The notes: generated by a model from the sequence alone, not told the origin. 23,956 nt of DNA from Kiritimatiellales bacterium (GCA_013042165.1 JABDQT010000132.1:1-23956); one strand, 5' to 3'; shown: positions 8,174-16,456, numbered from the stretch's first letter. Numbers and translations are program-made.

Positions 8174-8931
8174 TACGAATCGAAATCCGGAATCGTGAGA
8201 ATTTCAGCCTCTTCCCTGCCCACGGCAATGGTGTGCTCAAAGTGGGCGGAAGGCAGCCGATCCTGGGTTACCACGGTCCATCCGTCCTTCAAGGTTTGGG
8301 TCTTGTGGACTCCCAGATTGATCATGGGTTCAATGGCAAATGTCATCCCGGCCTTCAGCACGGGACCGCGGCCCGGTGGCCCATAATTCGGGATCTGCGG
8401 ATCTTCATGCATTTCTCTTCCGATGCCGTGCCCGACAAAGTCGCGCACCACCGAAAAACCCGCTCCTTCAGCCACAACCTGCACTGCATTGGAAATATCC
8501 GAAAGACGGTTGCCTTCAACGGCTTTACCGATGGCCGCCGCCAGGCACTCCTGGGTCGTGTCGAGCAACTGCTTCCACTTGGGATCAATTTCGCCTACCG
8601 CCACGGTCGTGGCCGTATCACCGACAAAGCCGCCAAAGACCAAACCGAAATCAATACTCACCACATCACCGTTCCTGATGACCCGGCGCCCGGGCACCCC
8701 ATGAACCACCTCTTCATTCACCGAGGAACAAATGTGACCGGAAAAACCGTGATAGCCATAGAACGCGCAGCGACCCTCTTCCTTGAGAGCCAATTCCGCC
8801 GCATATTCATCGAGTTCCTTCGTCGTAACGCCCGGAGCAACCTTCCCGGCGACCTTGTGCAGGATGGTTGCGGTCTTTTTGGCGGCGACACGCATGGCCG
8901 CCAGTTCGTCTGGCGTTTTAATAATGATCAT
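8173..8931 (-). CDS. map: Methionine aminopeptidase, type I
   Basis: Removes the N-terminal methionine from nascent proteins with small second residues. The 252-residue protein is the short type I form without an N-terminal zinc-finger extension. All catalytic and di-metal residues are visible: H77 (VVHGVPG), D94 (VSIDFG), D105 (VGDTATT), H168 (FVGHGIG), E201 (FAIEPM) and E232 (HFEHTIAV). It sits between adk (nine bases upstream) and infA (one-base overlap) in the standard secY-adk-map-infA order, tying protein maturation to ribosome synthesis. Confidence 0.97.
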   Translation of the reverse strand: MIIIKTPDELAAMRVAAKKTATILHKVAGKVAPGVTTKELDEYAAELALKEEGRCAFYGYHGFSGHICSSVNEEVVHGVPGRRVIRNGDVVSIDFGLVFGGFVGDTATTVAVGEIDPKWKQLLDTTQECLAAAIGKAVEGNRLSDISNAVQVVAEGAGFSVVRDFVGHGIGREMHEDPQIPNYGPPGRGPVLKAGMTFAIEPMINLGVHKTQTLKDGWTVVTQDRLPSAHFEHTIAVGREEAEILTIPDFDS

Positions 8932-8940
8932 AGCGAAAAT

Positions 8941-9582
8941 TTAGCTTATCGACGCAACCACATCGGCCCGGACATGCTCAATCGGCTGGTTGGCGTTAAT
9001 CGGTTGAATGAGGTTTCTAGCCTCGTAGTAGGATATCAGGGGAGCGGTTCGTTCCGCATACACATCAAGACGCTTGCGAATGGTCTTCTCCGTGTCGTCA
9101 GTCCGCTGGCTAAGCTGGCAACCCTCCACATCGCAAACATTCCCATGTGAAGGAGGATTGAAAGTGACGTGATAGACCGAGCCGCATTTACCACAGGTCC
9201 TGCGGCCGGCCAGGCGTTCAACAATGGCATCATCCGGACATTCCAGCAGCACGACGCGCTCGAGCGAACCGCCCAGCGATTGGATGAGCTCATCGAGCTT
9301 CTCCGCCTGCCCAAGCGTGCGCGGAAAACCGTCGAACAGAAACCTGGTGTCATTTTCGGCAGACTCGAGAAGGTTCCGGATCATTGCGACCACCACATCA
9401 TCAGGCACAAACCTGCCCTGATCCATCAGCTTCTTTGCTTCTAGGCCAAGCGGTGTTTCCAGACGGATCTGCTCGCGGAGCAGTTCGCCGGTTGAGATGT
9501 GAACATATCCCTTATCCACCAGGACTTCAGCAACGGTGCCCTTGCCCGCACCGGGGGGTCCCAATAGAACGGTCGCATTCAT
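8941..9582 (-). CDS. adk: Adenylate kinase
   Basis: Equilibrates ATP + AMP with 2 ADP in the cytoplasm. The 213 residues include the P-loop LGPPGAGKGT (residues 7-16), the AMP-binding STGELLR, the FLFDGFPRTLGQAEKL block and a long LID domain. The LID has CGKC and then VCDVEGC. The zinc-binding Cys-x2-Cys of the first half is intact, but the second half is Cys-Asp-Val-Glu-Gly-Cys instead of the usual Cys-x2-Cys/Asp, so Glu or the shifted Cys would have to be the fourth ligand. The start ATG overlaps the secY stop by four bases (ATGA), indicating translational coupling. Confidence 0.97.
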   Translation of the reverse strand: MNATVLLGPPGAGKGTVAEVLVDKGYVHISTGELLREQIRLETPLGLEAKKLMDQGRFVPDDVVVAMIRNLLESAENDTRFLFDGFPRTLGQAEKLDELIQSLGGSLERVVLLECPDDAIVERLAGRRTCGKCGSVYHVTFNPPSHGNVCDVEGCQLSQRTDDTEKTIRKRLDVYAERTAPLISYYEARNLIQPINANQPIEHVRADVVASIS

Positions 9583-10919
9583 CGTCCGCTACGCATCTTA
9601 CCTTTTTTGAGGAAGCCGTCGTAGTGACGCATCAGCAGATGCGACTCGATTTGGCGCATGGTGTCGAGCATTACGCCTACGATGATCAGCAGGCTGGTGC
9701 CGCCGAAGAACGAAGCCACGATCCACGGCACCTGGAACTGCGATGTCATGACCGAAGGCATCACGGCAATCGCGGTCAGGAAGACGGCACCGGCCAGCGT
9801 CAGCCGGGTCATGGTCCGATCCAGGAACTCGGCGGTCGGACGTCCGGGACGAATCCCCGGGATATAGCCACCGCGACGCTTGAGATCATCGGCGATCTGA
9901 ATCGGATTGAACTGAGTGGCCACCCAGAAATACGAGAAGAAGAGAATCATCAGGCCGAAAAAGAACATATACCAGAACGACATGGGGAATGTATTCGCCC
10001 ATTCCTTGGCCCACTGGAAGGGAAGCTTGCTGCCGATCATCGGGAAAATGCCGAGAATGGCGGAAGCGAAAATGATTGGCATCACACCGGAGTAGTTAAC
10101 GCGCAACGGCAGGTGCGACGTTCCGCCCTGCATCATCTTGCGGCCCACCATGCGCTTGGCAAACTGAACCGGAATCTTCTGCTGCGCCTGCGTCATGGCC
10201 ACCACGCCGAGCGTGACAGCGAAAATCAGTGTAAGAAGCAGCGCCAGATGGAAGACACCGATTTCAGCAACGCCATCAACAGGCGTGAGCTTGTCGATGA
10301 GCGTCTTGACGGCCATCGGCATGCTGCTGACGATATTTACGGTAATGATGATCGAAATACCGTTTCCGATGCCGCGATCCGTCATCTGCTCGCCGATCCA
10401 CATCAGCAGGAGCGAACCGGTGACGAGCGAGAGCACCGTCATCAGAACAAACCCAATGCCGGGAATACGAACCACCTCGGCCGGCAGGCCGAAATAGCCG
10501 CCGCTCTGCAAGGCAGCCGCCATGGCAAATCCCTGAACCCCGCAGATTACAACGGTGAGATACCGGGTATACTGGGTAATCTTCTGTCGGCCGACATCGC
10601 CTTCGCGCGCCAGCTTTTCAAGATGCGGGATAACGGCCGTCATCAACTGAATGATGATGGACGCACTGATATAGGGCATAATCCCCAGCGTTCCGATGGA
10701 ACACTGCAGGAGCGCGCCCCCGCTGAACAGGTTCATGATCCCGAACAGGCCGCCTTCGGCCCCACCCTGCGACTCAATGAAGGTGCGGATGGTCACCGCG
10801 TCCACCCCCGGCAACGGTACCGCCGCAATAAGTCGGCAGATAAAGATCAGGCCGAAAGTGAACAGGATGCGCTGCCTGAGTTCTGTAATCTTGAAGGTGT
10901 TGACGAAAGCGGAAAGCAT
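9579..10919 (-). CDS. secY: Protein translocase subunit SecY
   Basis: Central pore of the Sec translocon in the cytoplasmic membrane, partner of SecE, SecG and SecA. The 446 residues show ten predicted hydrophobic segments and the signature motifs: the N-terminal KITELRQRILFT, the plug region following PLPGV, IMPYISASIIIQL (transmembrane 2), MWIGEQMTDRGIGNGISIII, the cytoplasmic loop QQKIPVQFAKRM, and the RRGGYIPGIRPGRPT loop needed for SecA contact. The C-terminal tail is short and basic. It follows rplO by 21 bases and overlaps adk by four, the classical spc position. Confidence 0.98.
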   Translation of the reverse strand: MLSAFVNTFKITELRQRILFTFGLIFICRLIAAVPLPGVDAVTIRTFIESQGGAEGGLFGIMNLFSGGALLQCSIGTLGIMPYISASIIIQLMTAVIPHLEKLAREGDVGRQKITQYTRYLTVVICGVQGFAMAAALQSGGYFGLPAEVVRIPGIGFVLMTVLSLVTGSLLLMWIGEQMTDRGIGNGISIIITVNIVSSMPMAVKTLIDKLTPVDGVAEIGVFHLALLLTLIFAVTLGVVAMTQAQQKIPVQFAKRMVGRKMMQGGTSHLPLRVNYSGVMPIIFASAILGIFPMIGSKLPFQWAKEWANTFPMSFWYMFFFGLMILFFSYFWVATQFNPIQIADDLKRRGGYIPGIRPGRPTAEFLDRTMTRLTLAGAVFLTAIAVMPSVMTSQFQVPWIVASFFGGTSLLIIVGVMLDTMRQIESHLLMRHYDGFLKKGKMRSGR

Positions 10920-10940
10920 GGCGTTATGGCCTTTCGTGGT

Positions 10941-11381
10941 TTAAACGATTTCGCAAGTGCCGCCGGCGGCTTCGATTTTTTCCTTGGCCGAGGCGGAGAA
11001 GGCATTGGCCTTGATGGTCAGTTTCTTGTCCAAGGAACCACTGCCGAGAATCTTCACCCCGTCGAAGCGGCCATTGGCCAAGCCCTTTTCCTTGAGCAAC
11101 TCAATCGTCACTTCGGTGCCGTCTGCAAAGACGTTGAGGGCATCCAGATTCACCGGATGTATCTCCTTGCGAGTAAAGTTGTTGAATCCGCGCTTGGGAA
11201 GCTTGCGAACCAGCGGCATCTGACCCCCTTCGAACAGGGGCTTGTGCGTTGCGCCCGCACGGGACATCTGTCCCTTGTGACCACGCCCGGCCGTTTTACC
11301 TTTTCCCGATGCACGGCCGCGGCCGACCCGGATCTTCCGGTGCTTCGAACCTTCTGCTGTCTGCAATGAATGCAAATCCAT
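10941..11381 (-). CDS. rplO: 50S ribosomal protein uL15
   Basis: Large-subunit protein made of a basic glycine-rich N-terminal extension and a globular domain. The 146 residues begin [20 protein letters not shown] and include [18 protein letters not shown] and [17 protein letters not shown], both diagnostic. It starts 20 bases after rpsE, leaving no room for rpmD (uL30), which normally lies between them. It precedes secY. Confidence 0.97.
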   Translation of the reverse strand: MDLHSLQTAEGSKHRKIRVGRGRASGKGKTAGRGHKGQMSRAGATHKPLFEGGQMPLVRKLPKRGFNNFTRKEIHPVNLDALNVFADGTEVTIELLKEKGLANGRFDGVKILGSGSLDKKLTIKANAFSASAKEKIEAAGGTCEIV

Positions 11382-11401
11382 GATTAAATCCCCTGCCTTT
11401 A

Positions 11402-11947
11402 TTATCCCTTGCGGATGGCGAGTGCTTCTTCCTTGGAGCGAAGCGTGCCGAGCGCCTTGAGGGTTGCTTTGGTTACATTGAGGTGGTTGTTGGAACCGAG
11501 CGATTTCGCCAGCACGTCACGAACCCCTGCGAGTTCGAGTACGGCACGGCACGGTCCGCCGGCGATAATACCGGTACCTTCCGAGGCCGGACGGATCAAA
11601 ACCTGTGCACCGCTATACTTGCCAATGGCGTCGTGCGGCAGTGTGGTGCCGCGCATCGTGACGGTTGCGAGATTGCGCTTGGCGGAGTCGCCCGCCTTAC
11701 GGATGGCTTCGGCCACTTCCGCCGCCTTGCCCAGTCCATAGCCGACACGCCCTTTGCGATCGCCTACGACCACAAGTGCGCCGAAGCTGAAGCGACGTCC
11801 GCCCTTGACCACTTTCGAGTTGCGGCTGATGTGGACCACGCGTTCTTCGAATTCCGGCTTTTCCCGGACTTCCTGTCTATCGTCGCGTTTTTTGCGTCCA
11901 CGACCACCATCCCGGCGTCCTCTGCGTTCTGTACGTTCTTCTGCCAT
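11402..11947 (-). CDS. rpsE: 30S ribosomal protein uS5
   Basis: Body protein lining the mRNA entry tunnel and important for decoding accuracy. The 181 residues hold the double-stranded-RNA-binding-like N-domain ([42 protein letters not shown]) and the C-domain ([39 protein letters not shown]). The first 30 residues are a charged Arg/Gly/Asp-rich extension, a common variable feature. It lies ten bases after rplR. Confidence 0.97.
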   Translation of the reverse strand: MAEERTERRGRRDGGRGRKKRDDRQEVREKPEFEERVVHISRNSKVVKGGRRFSFGALVVVGDRKGRVGYGLGKAAEVAEAIRKAGDSAKRNLATVTMRGTTLPHDAIGKYSGAQVLIRPASEGTGIIAGGPCRAVLELAGVRDVLAKSLGSNNHLNVTKATLKALGTLRSKEEALAIRKG

Positions 11948-11957
11948 AGGGAAACTC

Positions 11958-12293
11958 CTAGAATTTTAGGCCCGCTGCGCGAGCGCTGTCGGCGAGTGCT
12001 TTAAGGTTGGAACCGAAGGCGAAACCGCCACGGTCGAAAACTACGGTTTCAATGCCCTTGCCTTTGGCGGCTTCCGCGGCCTTGGAGCCAAGCTCCTTGG
12101 CGGCTTCCGCATTTTTCCCGCTGGTGGAAACACCGGCCAGCGTCAGACGGGCATCGTCGTCGATAAACTGCACCTCGAGGCGCTTGTTGGAGCGGAAGAC
12201 CGCCATGCGCGGACGCGCGGCGGTTCCCTGAACCTTGTTGCGCACACGAAGGTGACGACGAATTCGTAAATCTTTTTTGCTTTTAATAGCCAT
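11958..12293 (-). CDS. rplR: 50S ribosomal protein uL18
   Basis: 5S rRNA-binding protein of the central protuberance. The 111 residues contain [30 protein letters not shown] and the closing [28 protein letters not shown], the L18 signature. Some core positions are diverged, for example [13 protein letters not shown]. It starts two bases after the rplF stop, so translation is probably coupled. Confidence 0.96.
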   Translation of the reverse strand: MAIKSKKDLRIRRHLRVRNKVQGTAARPRMAVFRSNKRLEVQFIDDDARLTLAGVSTSGKNAEAAKELGSKAAEAAKGKGIETVVFDRGGFAFGSNLKALADSARAAGLKF

Positions 12294-12295
12294 GG

Positions 12296-12832
12296 TTATG
12301 CAACCGCCTTACCTTCCTTGCGGCGAATCTGCTCGCCTGAGTAGCGTACGCCCTTGCCCTTATACGGTTCCGCCGGCGAGTAGTCGCGAATACGTGCGGC
12401 CACCTGACCAACCAGCTGCTTGTCGATCCCTTCGACCGATACGTTCGTACCACCCTGAACATCAACCTTGATGCCTTCCGGAATCGCATAGTTGATATCG
12501 TGTGAGAAACCGAGCGAAAGCACAATGGCCTGGCCCTGCATCTGCGCCTTGTAACCGACGCCTTCGATGATGAGTTCCTTTTTATAGCCTTGGCTCACGC
12601 CAACGACCATGTTGCTGACAAGACTGCGAACGGTGCCGAACATCGCCTTGCCGAACTTGGAGTCATCGGTACGGGAAACGACAACGCTGCCCTCTTCAAC
12701 GGCCACCGCAATGCATGCCGGCGCCGTGTAGGAGCATTCGCCCTTGGATCCCTTGATGTTGACGGTCTGTCCGCTGACTGCGGCAGTCACTCCGTCGGGA
12801 ATCAATATTGGTTGTTTACCTATTCTAGACAT
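12296..12832 (-). CDS. rplF: 50S ribosomal protein uL6
   Basis: Large-subunit protein near the factor-binding centre, built from two similar domains. The 178 residues begin MSRIGKQPILIPDGVTAAVS and end with VAARIRDYSPAEPYKGKGVRYSGEQIRRKEGKA, which is diagnostic. It sits 18 bases after rpsH and two bases before rplR in standard spc order. Confidence 0.97.
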   Translation of the reverse strand: MSRIGKQPILIPDGVTAAVSGQTVNIKGSKGECSYTAPACIAVAVEEGSVVVSRTDDSKFGKAMFGTVRSLVSNMVVGVSQGYKKELIIEGVGYKAQMQGQAIVLSLGFSHDINYAIPEGIKVDVQGGTNVSVEGIDKQLVGQVAARIRDYSPAEPYKGKGVRYSGEQIRRKEGKAVA

Positions 12833-12850
12833 AACTAAACCCGATCCTTC

Positions 12851-13249
12851 CTACCAGATGTAGCAGAGGACTTCGCCCCCGATCTTCTTTTCACGAGCTT
12901 CGGTGTCGGTCATGACCCCCGAAGAGGTGCTCAGGATCGCCAACCCGATACCGCCCAGTACGCGCGGAACTTCTCCGGAATTGACATACTTGCGGCAGCT
13001 CGGCTTGCTGATGCGGCGAAGCCCCTGTATGACCGGCTCGCGGTCCGTCGTGTATTTGAGGAAAACATTCAGGACGCTCTTACCGGCGTCGTTCTCCATG
13101 GTGTAGTCCTTGATGAACCCTTCAGCCTTGAGGATGCGGGCCACCTCACTCTTCATTTTGGAGTGCGGCATGCCAACGACCTGCTTTTCGGCCATATTCG
13201 CATTGCGAATACGGGTCAACATGTCAGCAATTGGATCTGTTAAAACCAT
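12851..13249 (-). CDS. rpsH: 30S ribosomal protein uS8
   Basis: Binds the central domain of 16S rRNA and in E. coli also represses its own operon by binding spc mRNA. The 132 residues open MVLTDPIADMLTRIRNAN and close with PRVLGGIGLAILSTSSGVMTDTEAREKKIGGEVLCYIW, both classic. Its ATG is 14 bases after the rplE stop, so the usual intervening rpsN (uS14) is absent. Confidence 0.97.
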   Translation of the reverse strand: MVLTDPIADMLTRIRNANMAEKQVVGMPHSKMKSEVARILKAEGFIKDYTMENDAGKSVLNVFLKYTTDREPVIQGLRRISKPSCRKYVNSGEVPRVLGGIGLAILSTSSGVMTDTEAREKKIGGEVLCYIW

Positions 13250-13263
13250 TGTATAATCCTTCC

Positions 13264-13809
13264 TTAGTTGCCCGTTGCGAACGGCATGCCCATGAGGGTG
13301 AGCAGTTCCTTGGCTTCGCCGTCGTTGCCGGCCGAAGTCACGAAGGTGATATCCATTCCGTGGCTCTTCTTCAGCTTGTCCGGATCGATTTCCGGAAAAA
13401 CGGACTGTTCCTGCAACCCCATGGAATAGTTGCCCTGCCCGTCGAACGAACTGCCGGGAATACCGCGAAAGTCGCGGATACGCGGAAGCGTCACATTGAC
13501 GAGGCGATCCATGAATTCATACATCCGGTCGTTGCGCAGTGTAACCCGTGCGCCGATCGGCATGCCTTCACGCAATTTGAAGTTCGATACACTCTTCTTG
13601 GCCTTCGTGATGACGGCCTTCTGACCGGTGATCTTGCCGAGGTCATCGGCGAGCGCGGTCAGCGTGTCGCGGTCATGGGCAACCGAAACACAGAGGTTGA
13701 GTACGATCTTCTTGATTGCGGGAACCTGCATTTTGCTTGAGTAGCCCTGGCTCTCCATGAGCTTCGGCACTACCGCATCTTTATATTTAGTTTTCAGTGT
13801 TGGGGTCAT
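13264..13809 (-). CDS. rplE: 50S ribosomal protein uL5
   Basis: Binds 5S rRNA and forms an intersubunit bridge with S13. The 181 residues include KIVLNLCVSVAHDRDTL, ITGQKAVITKAKKSVSNFKLREG, LPRIRDFRGIPGSSFDGQGNYSMGL and FPEIDPDKLKKSHGMDITF, all family hallmarks. It follows rplX after 41 bases, a gap holding a palindrome (13833-13849), and is followed directly by rpsH. Confidence 0.97.
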   Translation of the reverse strand: MTPTLKTKYKDAVVPKLMESQGYSSKMQVPAIKKIVLNLCVSVAHDRDTLTALADDLGKITGQKAVITKAKKSVSNFKLREGMPIGARVTLRNDRMYEFMDRLVNVTLPRIRDFRGIPGSSFDGQGNYSMGLQEQSVFPEIDPDKLKKSHGMDITFVTSAGNDGEAKELLTLMGMPFATGN

Positions 13810-13832
13810 TTCACCCTTCCTCCAAAATTACG

Positions 13833-13849
13833 GTTCCAATGCTTGGAAC
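13833..13849. repeat. Short palindrome between rplX and rplE (copy 2 of the TTCCAA-TGM-TTGGAA motif)
   Basis: GTTCCAA (13833-13839), loop TGC, TTGGAAC (13843-13849): seven perfect base pairs. It begins one base beyond the rplX stop codon. The core differs at only one loop base from the longer palindrome at 21632-21658. Both copies lie in gaps between genes of the same transcript. Confidence 0.75.
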
Positions 13850-13850
13850 G

Positions 13851-14078
13851 TTAGTCGGAAACCTTCACGTTGGAAATCGCCAGAAACGCTTCGCGCTCCA
13901 CGACCCCGCCCTGCGGATTATCCTCGCTCTTCTGCATATGTTTTTTCACCAAGTTGACTCCTTCAATCAGTACGCGCCCGGTTTCGGGTACGACGTGGAG
14001 CACTTTGCCCGACTTGCCTTTATCATCCCCGGCGATCACGGTAACCGTGACGCCTTTTTTGATCTTGGCTTTACTCAT
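13851..14078 (-). CDS. rplX: 50S ribosomal protein uL24
   Basis: Assembly-initiator protein binding the 5' end of 23S rRNA. The 75-residue product has the KOW motif, KKGVTVTVIAGDDKGKSGKVL, and the GRVLIEGVNLVKKHM block. It is shorter than the usual 100-105 residues: the C-terminal half after EREAFLAISNVKVSD stops where many homologues continue. The reading frame ends cleanly at TAA, so this appears to be a compact form rather than a break. Confidence 0.95.
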   Translation of the reverse strand: MSKAKIKKGVTVTVIAGDDKGKSGKVLHVVPETGRVLIEGVNLVKKHMQKSEDNPQGGVVEREAFLAISNVKVSD

Positions 14079-14098
14079 CTTAAATTCCTTCCTGCGCT

Positions 14099-14464
14099 TT
14101 ACAGTACTTCCGGAGCGAGCGAAACAACCTTCATGAAGTCGCTTTCGCGCAGCTCGCGGGCGACCGGCCCGAAGATACGGGTGCCGCGCGGATTCTTGTT
14201 GTCGTCAATAATTACAGCCGCATTGCTGTCGAACCGAAGGCAGGAGCCATCGGAACGACGAATCGTGCTCTTGGTGCGTACAACGACCGCCTTGCAGAGC
14301 TCGCCTTTCTTCACCACGCCGTTCGGCTGCGCTTCCTTGACGGTGACGCGGATCACATCGCCCACCCGGGCGACCTTGCTCTTGGTGCCAAGCACCCGGA
14401 TGCACATCACACTGCGTGCACCTGAATTATCCGCAACTTTTAAACGTGTCTGTTCTTGAATCAT
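14099..14464 (-). CDS. rplN: 50S ribosomal protein uL14
   Basis: Interface protein forming a bridge to 16S rRNA. The 121 residues begin [17 protein letters not shown] and include [51 protein letters not shown] and the terminal [10 protein letters not shown], a nearly textbook L14. It is nine bases after rpsQ and 20 bases before rplX. Confidence 0.98.
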   Translation of the reverse strand: MIQEQTRLKVADNSGARSVMCIRVLGTKSKVARVGDVIRVTVKEAQPNGVVKKGELCKAVVVRTKSTIRRSDGSCLRFDSNAAVIIDDNKNPRGTRIFGPVARELRESDFMKVVSLAPEVL

Positions 14465-14473
14465 CGTTCTGCC

Positions 14474-14740
14474 CTATTTCGCCGCTTCTGAAACAACGTC
14501 CACCAGCCGCCAGCGCTTCAGCTTGCTCAGCGGGCGGGTTTCCATTACACGGACCACATCGCCCACACTGGCGCGATTGTCCTCGTCGTGGGCGTGAACC
14601 CTGCTTGAAAGGCGGATTTCCTTGCCATACAGCGGATGGCGCACCCGGCGCTCGATCAATACAATGATCGTCTTGTCGCCGCTCTTGCTGGTCACACGGC
14701 CCTCACGGGTTTTCCGGAGATGTCTTTTAGTCTCTTCCAT
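14474..14740 (-). CDS. rpsQ: 30S ribosomal protein uS17
   Basis: OB-fold primary 16S rRNA-binding protein. The 88 residues include [37 protein letters not shown] and [30 protein letters not shown], which are diagnostic. Its ATG is five bases after the rpmC stop. Confidence 0.97.
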   Translation of the reverse strand: MEETKRHLRKTREGRVTSKSGDKTIIVLIERRVRHPLYGKEIRLSSRVHAHDEDNRASVGDVVRVMETRPLSKLKRWRLVDVVSEAAK

Positions 14741-14745
14741 GCCCT

Positions 14746-14940
14746 CTATCCTTCAACTTTGTTTGCGTTCTGGATGGTCTTGATGCGGGCCACCGTACGG
14801 CGCAGTTCCTTCACGCGCGCCGGATTTTCCAGCTGACCGGACACCTGCTGGAGCTTCAGACTGAACTGCTCCTTCTTGATGTCGGCGAGCTGTTGATCCA
14901 GCTCTTCCATCGTCATTTCTTTCAATTCCTTAACCTTCAT
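14746..14940 (-). CDS. rpmC: 50S ribosomal protein uL29
   Basis: Small helical protein by the exit tunnel, part of the binding platform for trigger factor and signal recognition particle. The 64 residues read as two long helices: [18 protein letters not shown] followed by [30 protein letters not shown]. Size and position between rplP and rpsQ are typical. Confidence 0.96.
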   Translation of the reverse strand: MKVKELKEMTMEELDQQLADIKKEQFSLKLQQVSGQLENPARVKELRRTVARIKTIQNANKVEG

Positions 14941-14955
14941 GGTCGGCCCTATCCT

Positions 14956-15375
14956 TTAGTCGTGAGCATGACGTTGCACAAACCGCACACGCATCGGCAG
15001 TTTGGTGGCTGCGAGACGCAGGCACTCCTTGGCCAGCGTTTCCGGAACCCCGTCAATCTCGAACAGCATCGTACCGGGCTTCACGACGGCAACCCACTGG
15101 TCCACGCCGCCCTTACCTTTACCCATACGAACTTCGAGAGGTTTCTTTGTAATTGGTTTATCGGGGAAAATGCGAATCCACAGCTTCCCTTTACGTTTCA
15201 TGGCACGGTTGGCAGCCACACGGCACGCTTCGATCTGGATCGCAGTGACCCATCCGCGCTCGAGCGACTGAAGACCGTACTCCCCGTACGCCAGCTTGTT
15301 GCCCGACTGGGCGAGACCCCCGCGCGAACCACGCTGGACCTTCCGGTACTTAACTCTTTTTGGCATCAAAGGCAT
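14956..15375 (-). CDS. rplP: 50S ribosomal protein uL16
   Basis: Organises the tRNA-binding region of the large subunit. The 139 residues contain [24 protein letters not shown]-like [60 protein letters not shown], and [28 protein letters not shown], all characteristic. A start three codons later, at MPKRV, is equally plausible. It follows rpsC by ten bases. Confidence 0.97.
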   Translation of the reverse strand: MPLMPKRVKYRKVQRGSRGGLAQSGNKLAYGEYGLQSLERGWVTAIQIEACRVAANRAMKRKGKLWIRIFPDKPITKKPLEVRMGKGKGGVDQWVAVVKPGTMLFEIDGVPETLAKECLRLAATKLPMRVRFVQRHAHD

Positions 15376-15385
15376 GGTTTAACTC

Positions 15386-16017
15386 CTAGGCTTTCGTTTC
15401 GGCTTCCTTGCAGACCCACACCTTGATGCCGATGATACCGGCCACGGTGTTGGCTTCCGCCGTACCGTAATCAATATTGGCACGCAGCGTATGCAGCGGG
15501 ATCTTGCCTTCTTTATAACTTTCAGAACGGGCGATTTCCGCACCATTCAGGCGTCCACCCGCCAGAATCTTGATGCCGAGGGCACCGTTGTCCATGGCAT
15601 CTGGATAGCACGTTTCATGGCGCGGCGATGGGAAACACGACGCTCCAGCTGCATGGCCACGTTGGCGGCCACCAGTGTGGCATCCAGATCGGGCTTCTTG
15701 ACTTCGGCAATCTCGATATAGATCTCCTTGTTGGTGATCTTGGCGAGCACCTCACGCAGCTTGTCGATGTCTTCGCCCTTGCGGCCGATGACCAGACCCG
15801 GACGTGCGGTCTTGATGGTTACGCGGATGCGGTTGGCATAGCGCTCAACATAGATGTCCGAAACCGCGGCATCCTTGAGCCGATCGGCGACGAGGGCGCG
15901 AATATCAACATCTTCCTTGAGCATGGTGCCGAAGTCGCGCTTGTCCGCATACCAGCGTGAACGCCAGTCCTTGGTCAGGGCGAGCCTCATTCCAATTGGA
16001 TTTACTTTTTGACCCAA
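15386..16017 (-). CDS. rpsC: 30S ribosomal protein uS3, apparent one-base frameshift at codon 140
   Basis: S3 lines the mRNA entry tunnel and has helicase activity. Frame one (from ATG at 16017) gives 139 good residues: [18 protein letters not shown], the KH domain with [12 protein letters not shown] (GxxG at about 78-81), and [14 protein letters not shown]. It then runs out of family likeness and stops at 15547. The S3 C-terminal domain continues in another frame from 15595: [26 protein letters not shown], then [34 protein letters not shown], stopping at 15386. The codon between CAG (15601-15603) and GCC (15596-15598) has only two bases (15599-15600). One added base there restores a 210-residue S3 of normal length. 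A sequencing or assembly deletion is the likeliest cause, since the gene is essential and the break falls inside a folded domain. Confidence 0.93.
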
Positions 16018-16033
16018 AACAGTCTCCTCTCAA

Positions 16034-16372
16034 CTACGCTTTTTCGTCGGTTAATATAACGGTTACGTGGCTCGTCTTCTTCTGGATCGGACTCGCCATG
16101 CCACGGGCACGGGGGCGGAACCGCTTCATCATCGGACCGCCATCCACGATGGCATTCTTTACAATCAGGCTGTCGACCGACAGACCCTCGTTGTTCTCGG
16201 CGTTTGCAATAGCCGATTTCAGAGTCTTGCCGATCTGAACCGCGGCCTTGCGGGCGTTGAACTCCGTAATGCGCAACGCATCGGCCACCGACAATCCCTT
16301 GATCTCGTTTGCCAGGTCGCGCGCCTTGGTCGGCGACATTCTTATATATTTGGTTGTTGCTGATACTTCCAT
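16034..16372 (-). CDS. rplV: 50S ribosomal protein uL22
   Basis: Lines the peptide exit tunnel with a long beta-hairpin. The 112 residues include YIRMSPTKARDLANEIKG, ALRITEFNARKAAVQIGKTLKSAIANAENNEGLS and the hairpin GPMMKRFRPRARGMASPIQKKTSHVTVIL, all typical. It is preceded by an unusually long 98-base gap after rpsS that holds a hairpin, and is followed by rpsC after 16 bases. Confidence 0.97.
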   Translation of the reverse strand: MEVSATTKYIRMSPTKARDLANEIKGLSVADALRITEFNARKAAVQIGKTLKSAIANAENNEGLSVDSLIVKNAIVDGGPMMKRFRPRARGMASPIQKKTSHVTVILTDEKA

Positions 16373-16434
16373 GGTGTTTTCACTCTATGTTTTGTCCACA
16401 GGCGATAAAGGGCGGACAGTCTATGTATTTGCTT

Positions 16435-16456
16435 AACGAAATCCAGCGATTTCGCT
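16435..16456 (-). other. Hairpin in the rpsS-rplV gap
   Basis: On the minus strand AGCGAAATC and GATTTCGTT form nine base pairs (one G-U) around the loop GCTG. It begins 15 bases after the rpsS stop codon. There is no T tract, so it is not a standard intrinsic terminator. A second, weaker TGTCC/GGACA pairing lies at 16393-16418. Possible roles are an RNA processing site, a regulatory protein-binding site or an mRNA stabiliser. Confidence 0.6.

Noticed and set aside
8155..9150. Plus-strand open frame of 331 codons opposite map and adk
   Set aside because: Shadow of map (all active-site residues intact on the minus strand); no recognisable motif.
9384..11369. Plus-strand open frame of 661 codons opposite adk, secY and rplO
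   Set aside because: It is antisense to three unmistakable conserved genes, is rich in His, Arg, Gln and Asn in a way typical of shadow frames, and shows no domain. Its length reflects codon bias of the opposite strand.
15595..15603. Programmed ribosomal frameshift in rpsC
   Set aside because: There is no slippery sequence, no upstream Shine-Dalgarno-like stimulator and no known precedent in rpsC. A one-base consensus error explains it better, so programmed shifting is not claimed.
15985..16000. TCCAATTGGA palindrome near the rpsC start, similar to the TTCCAA motif
   Set aside because: It lies in coding sequence for VNPIG, is shorter, and lacks the three-base loop. Chance overlap with conserved codons.
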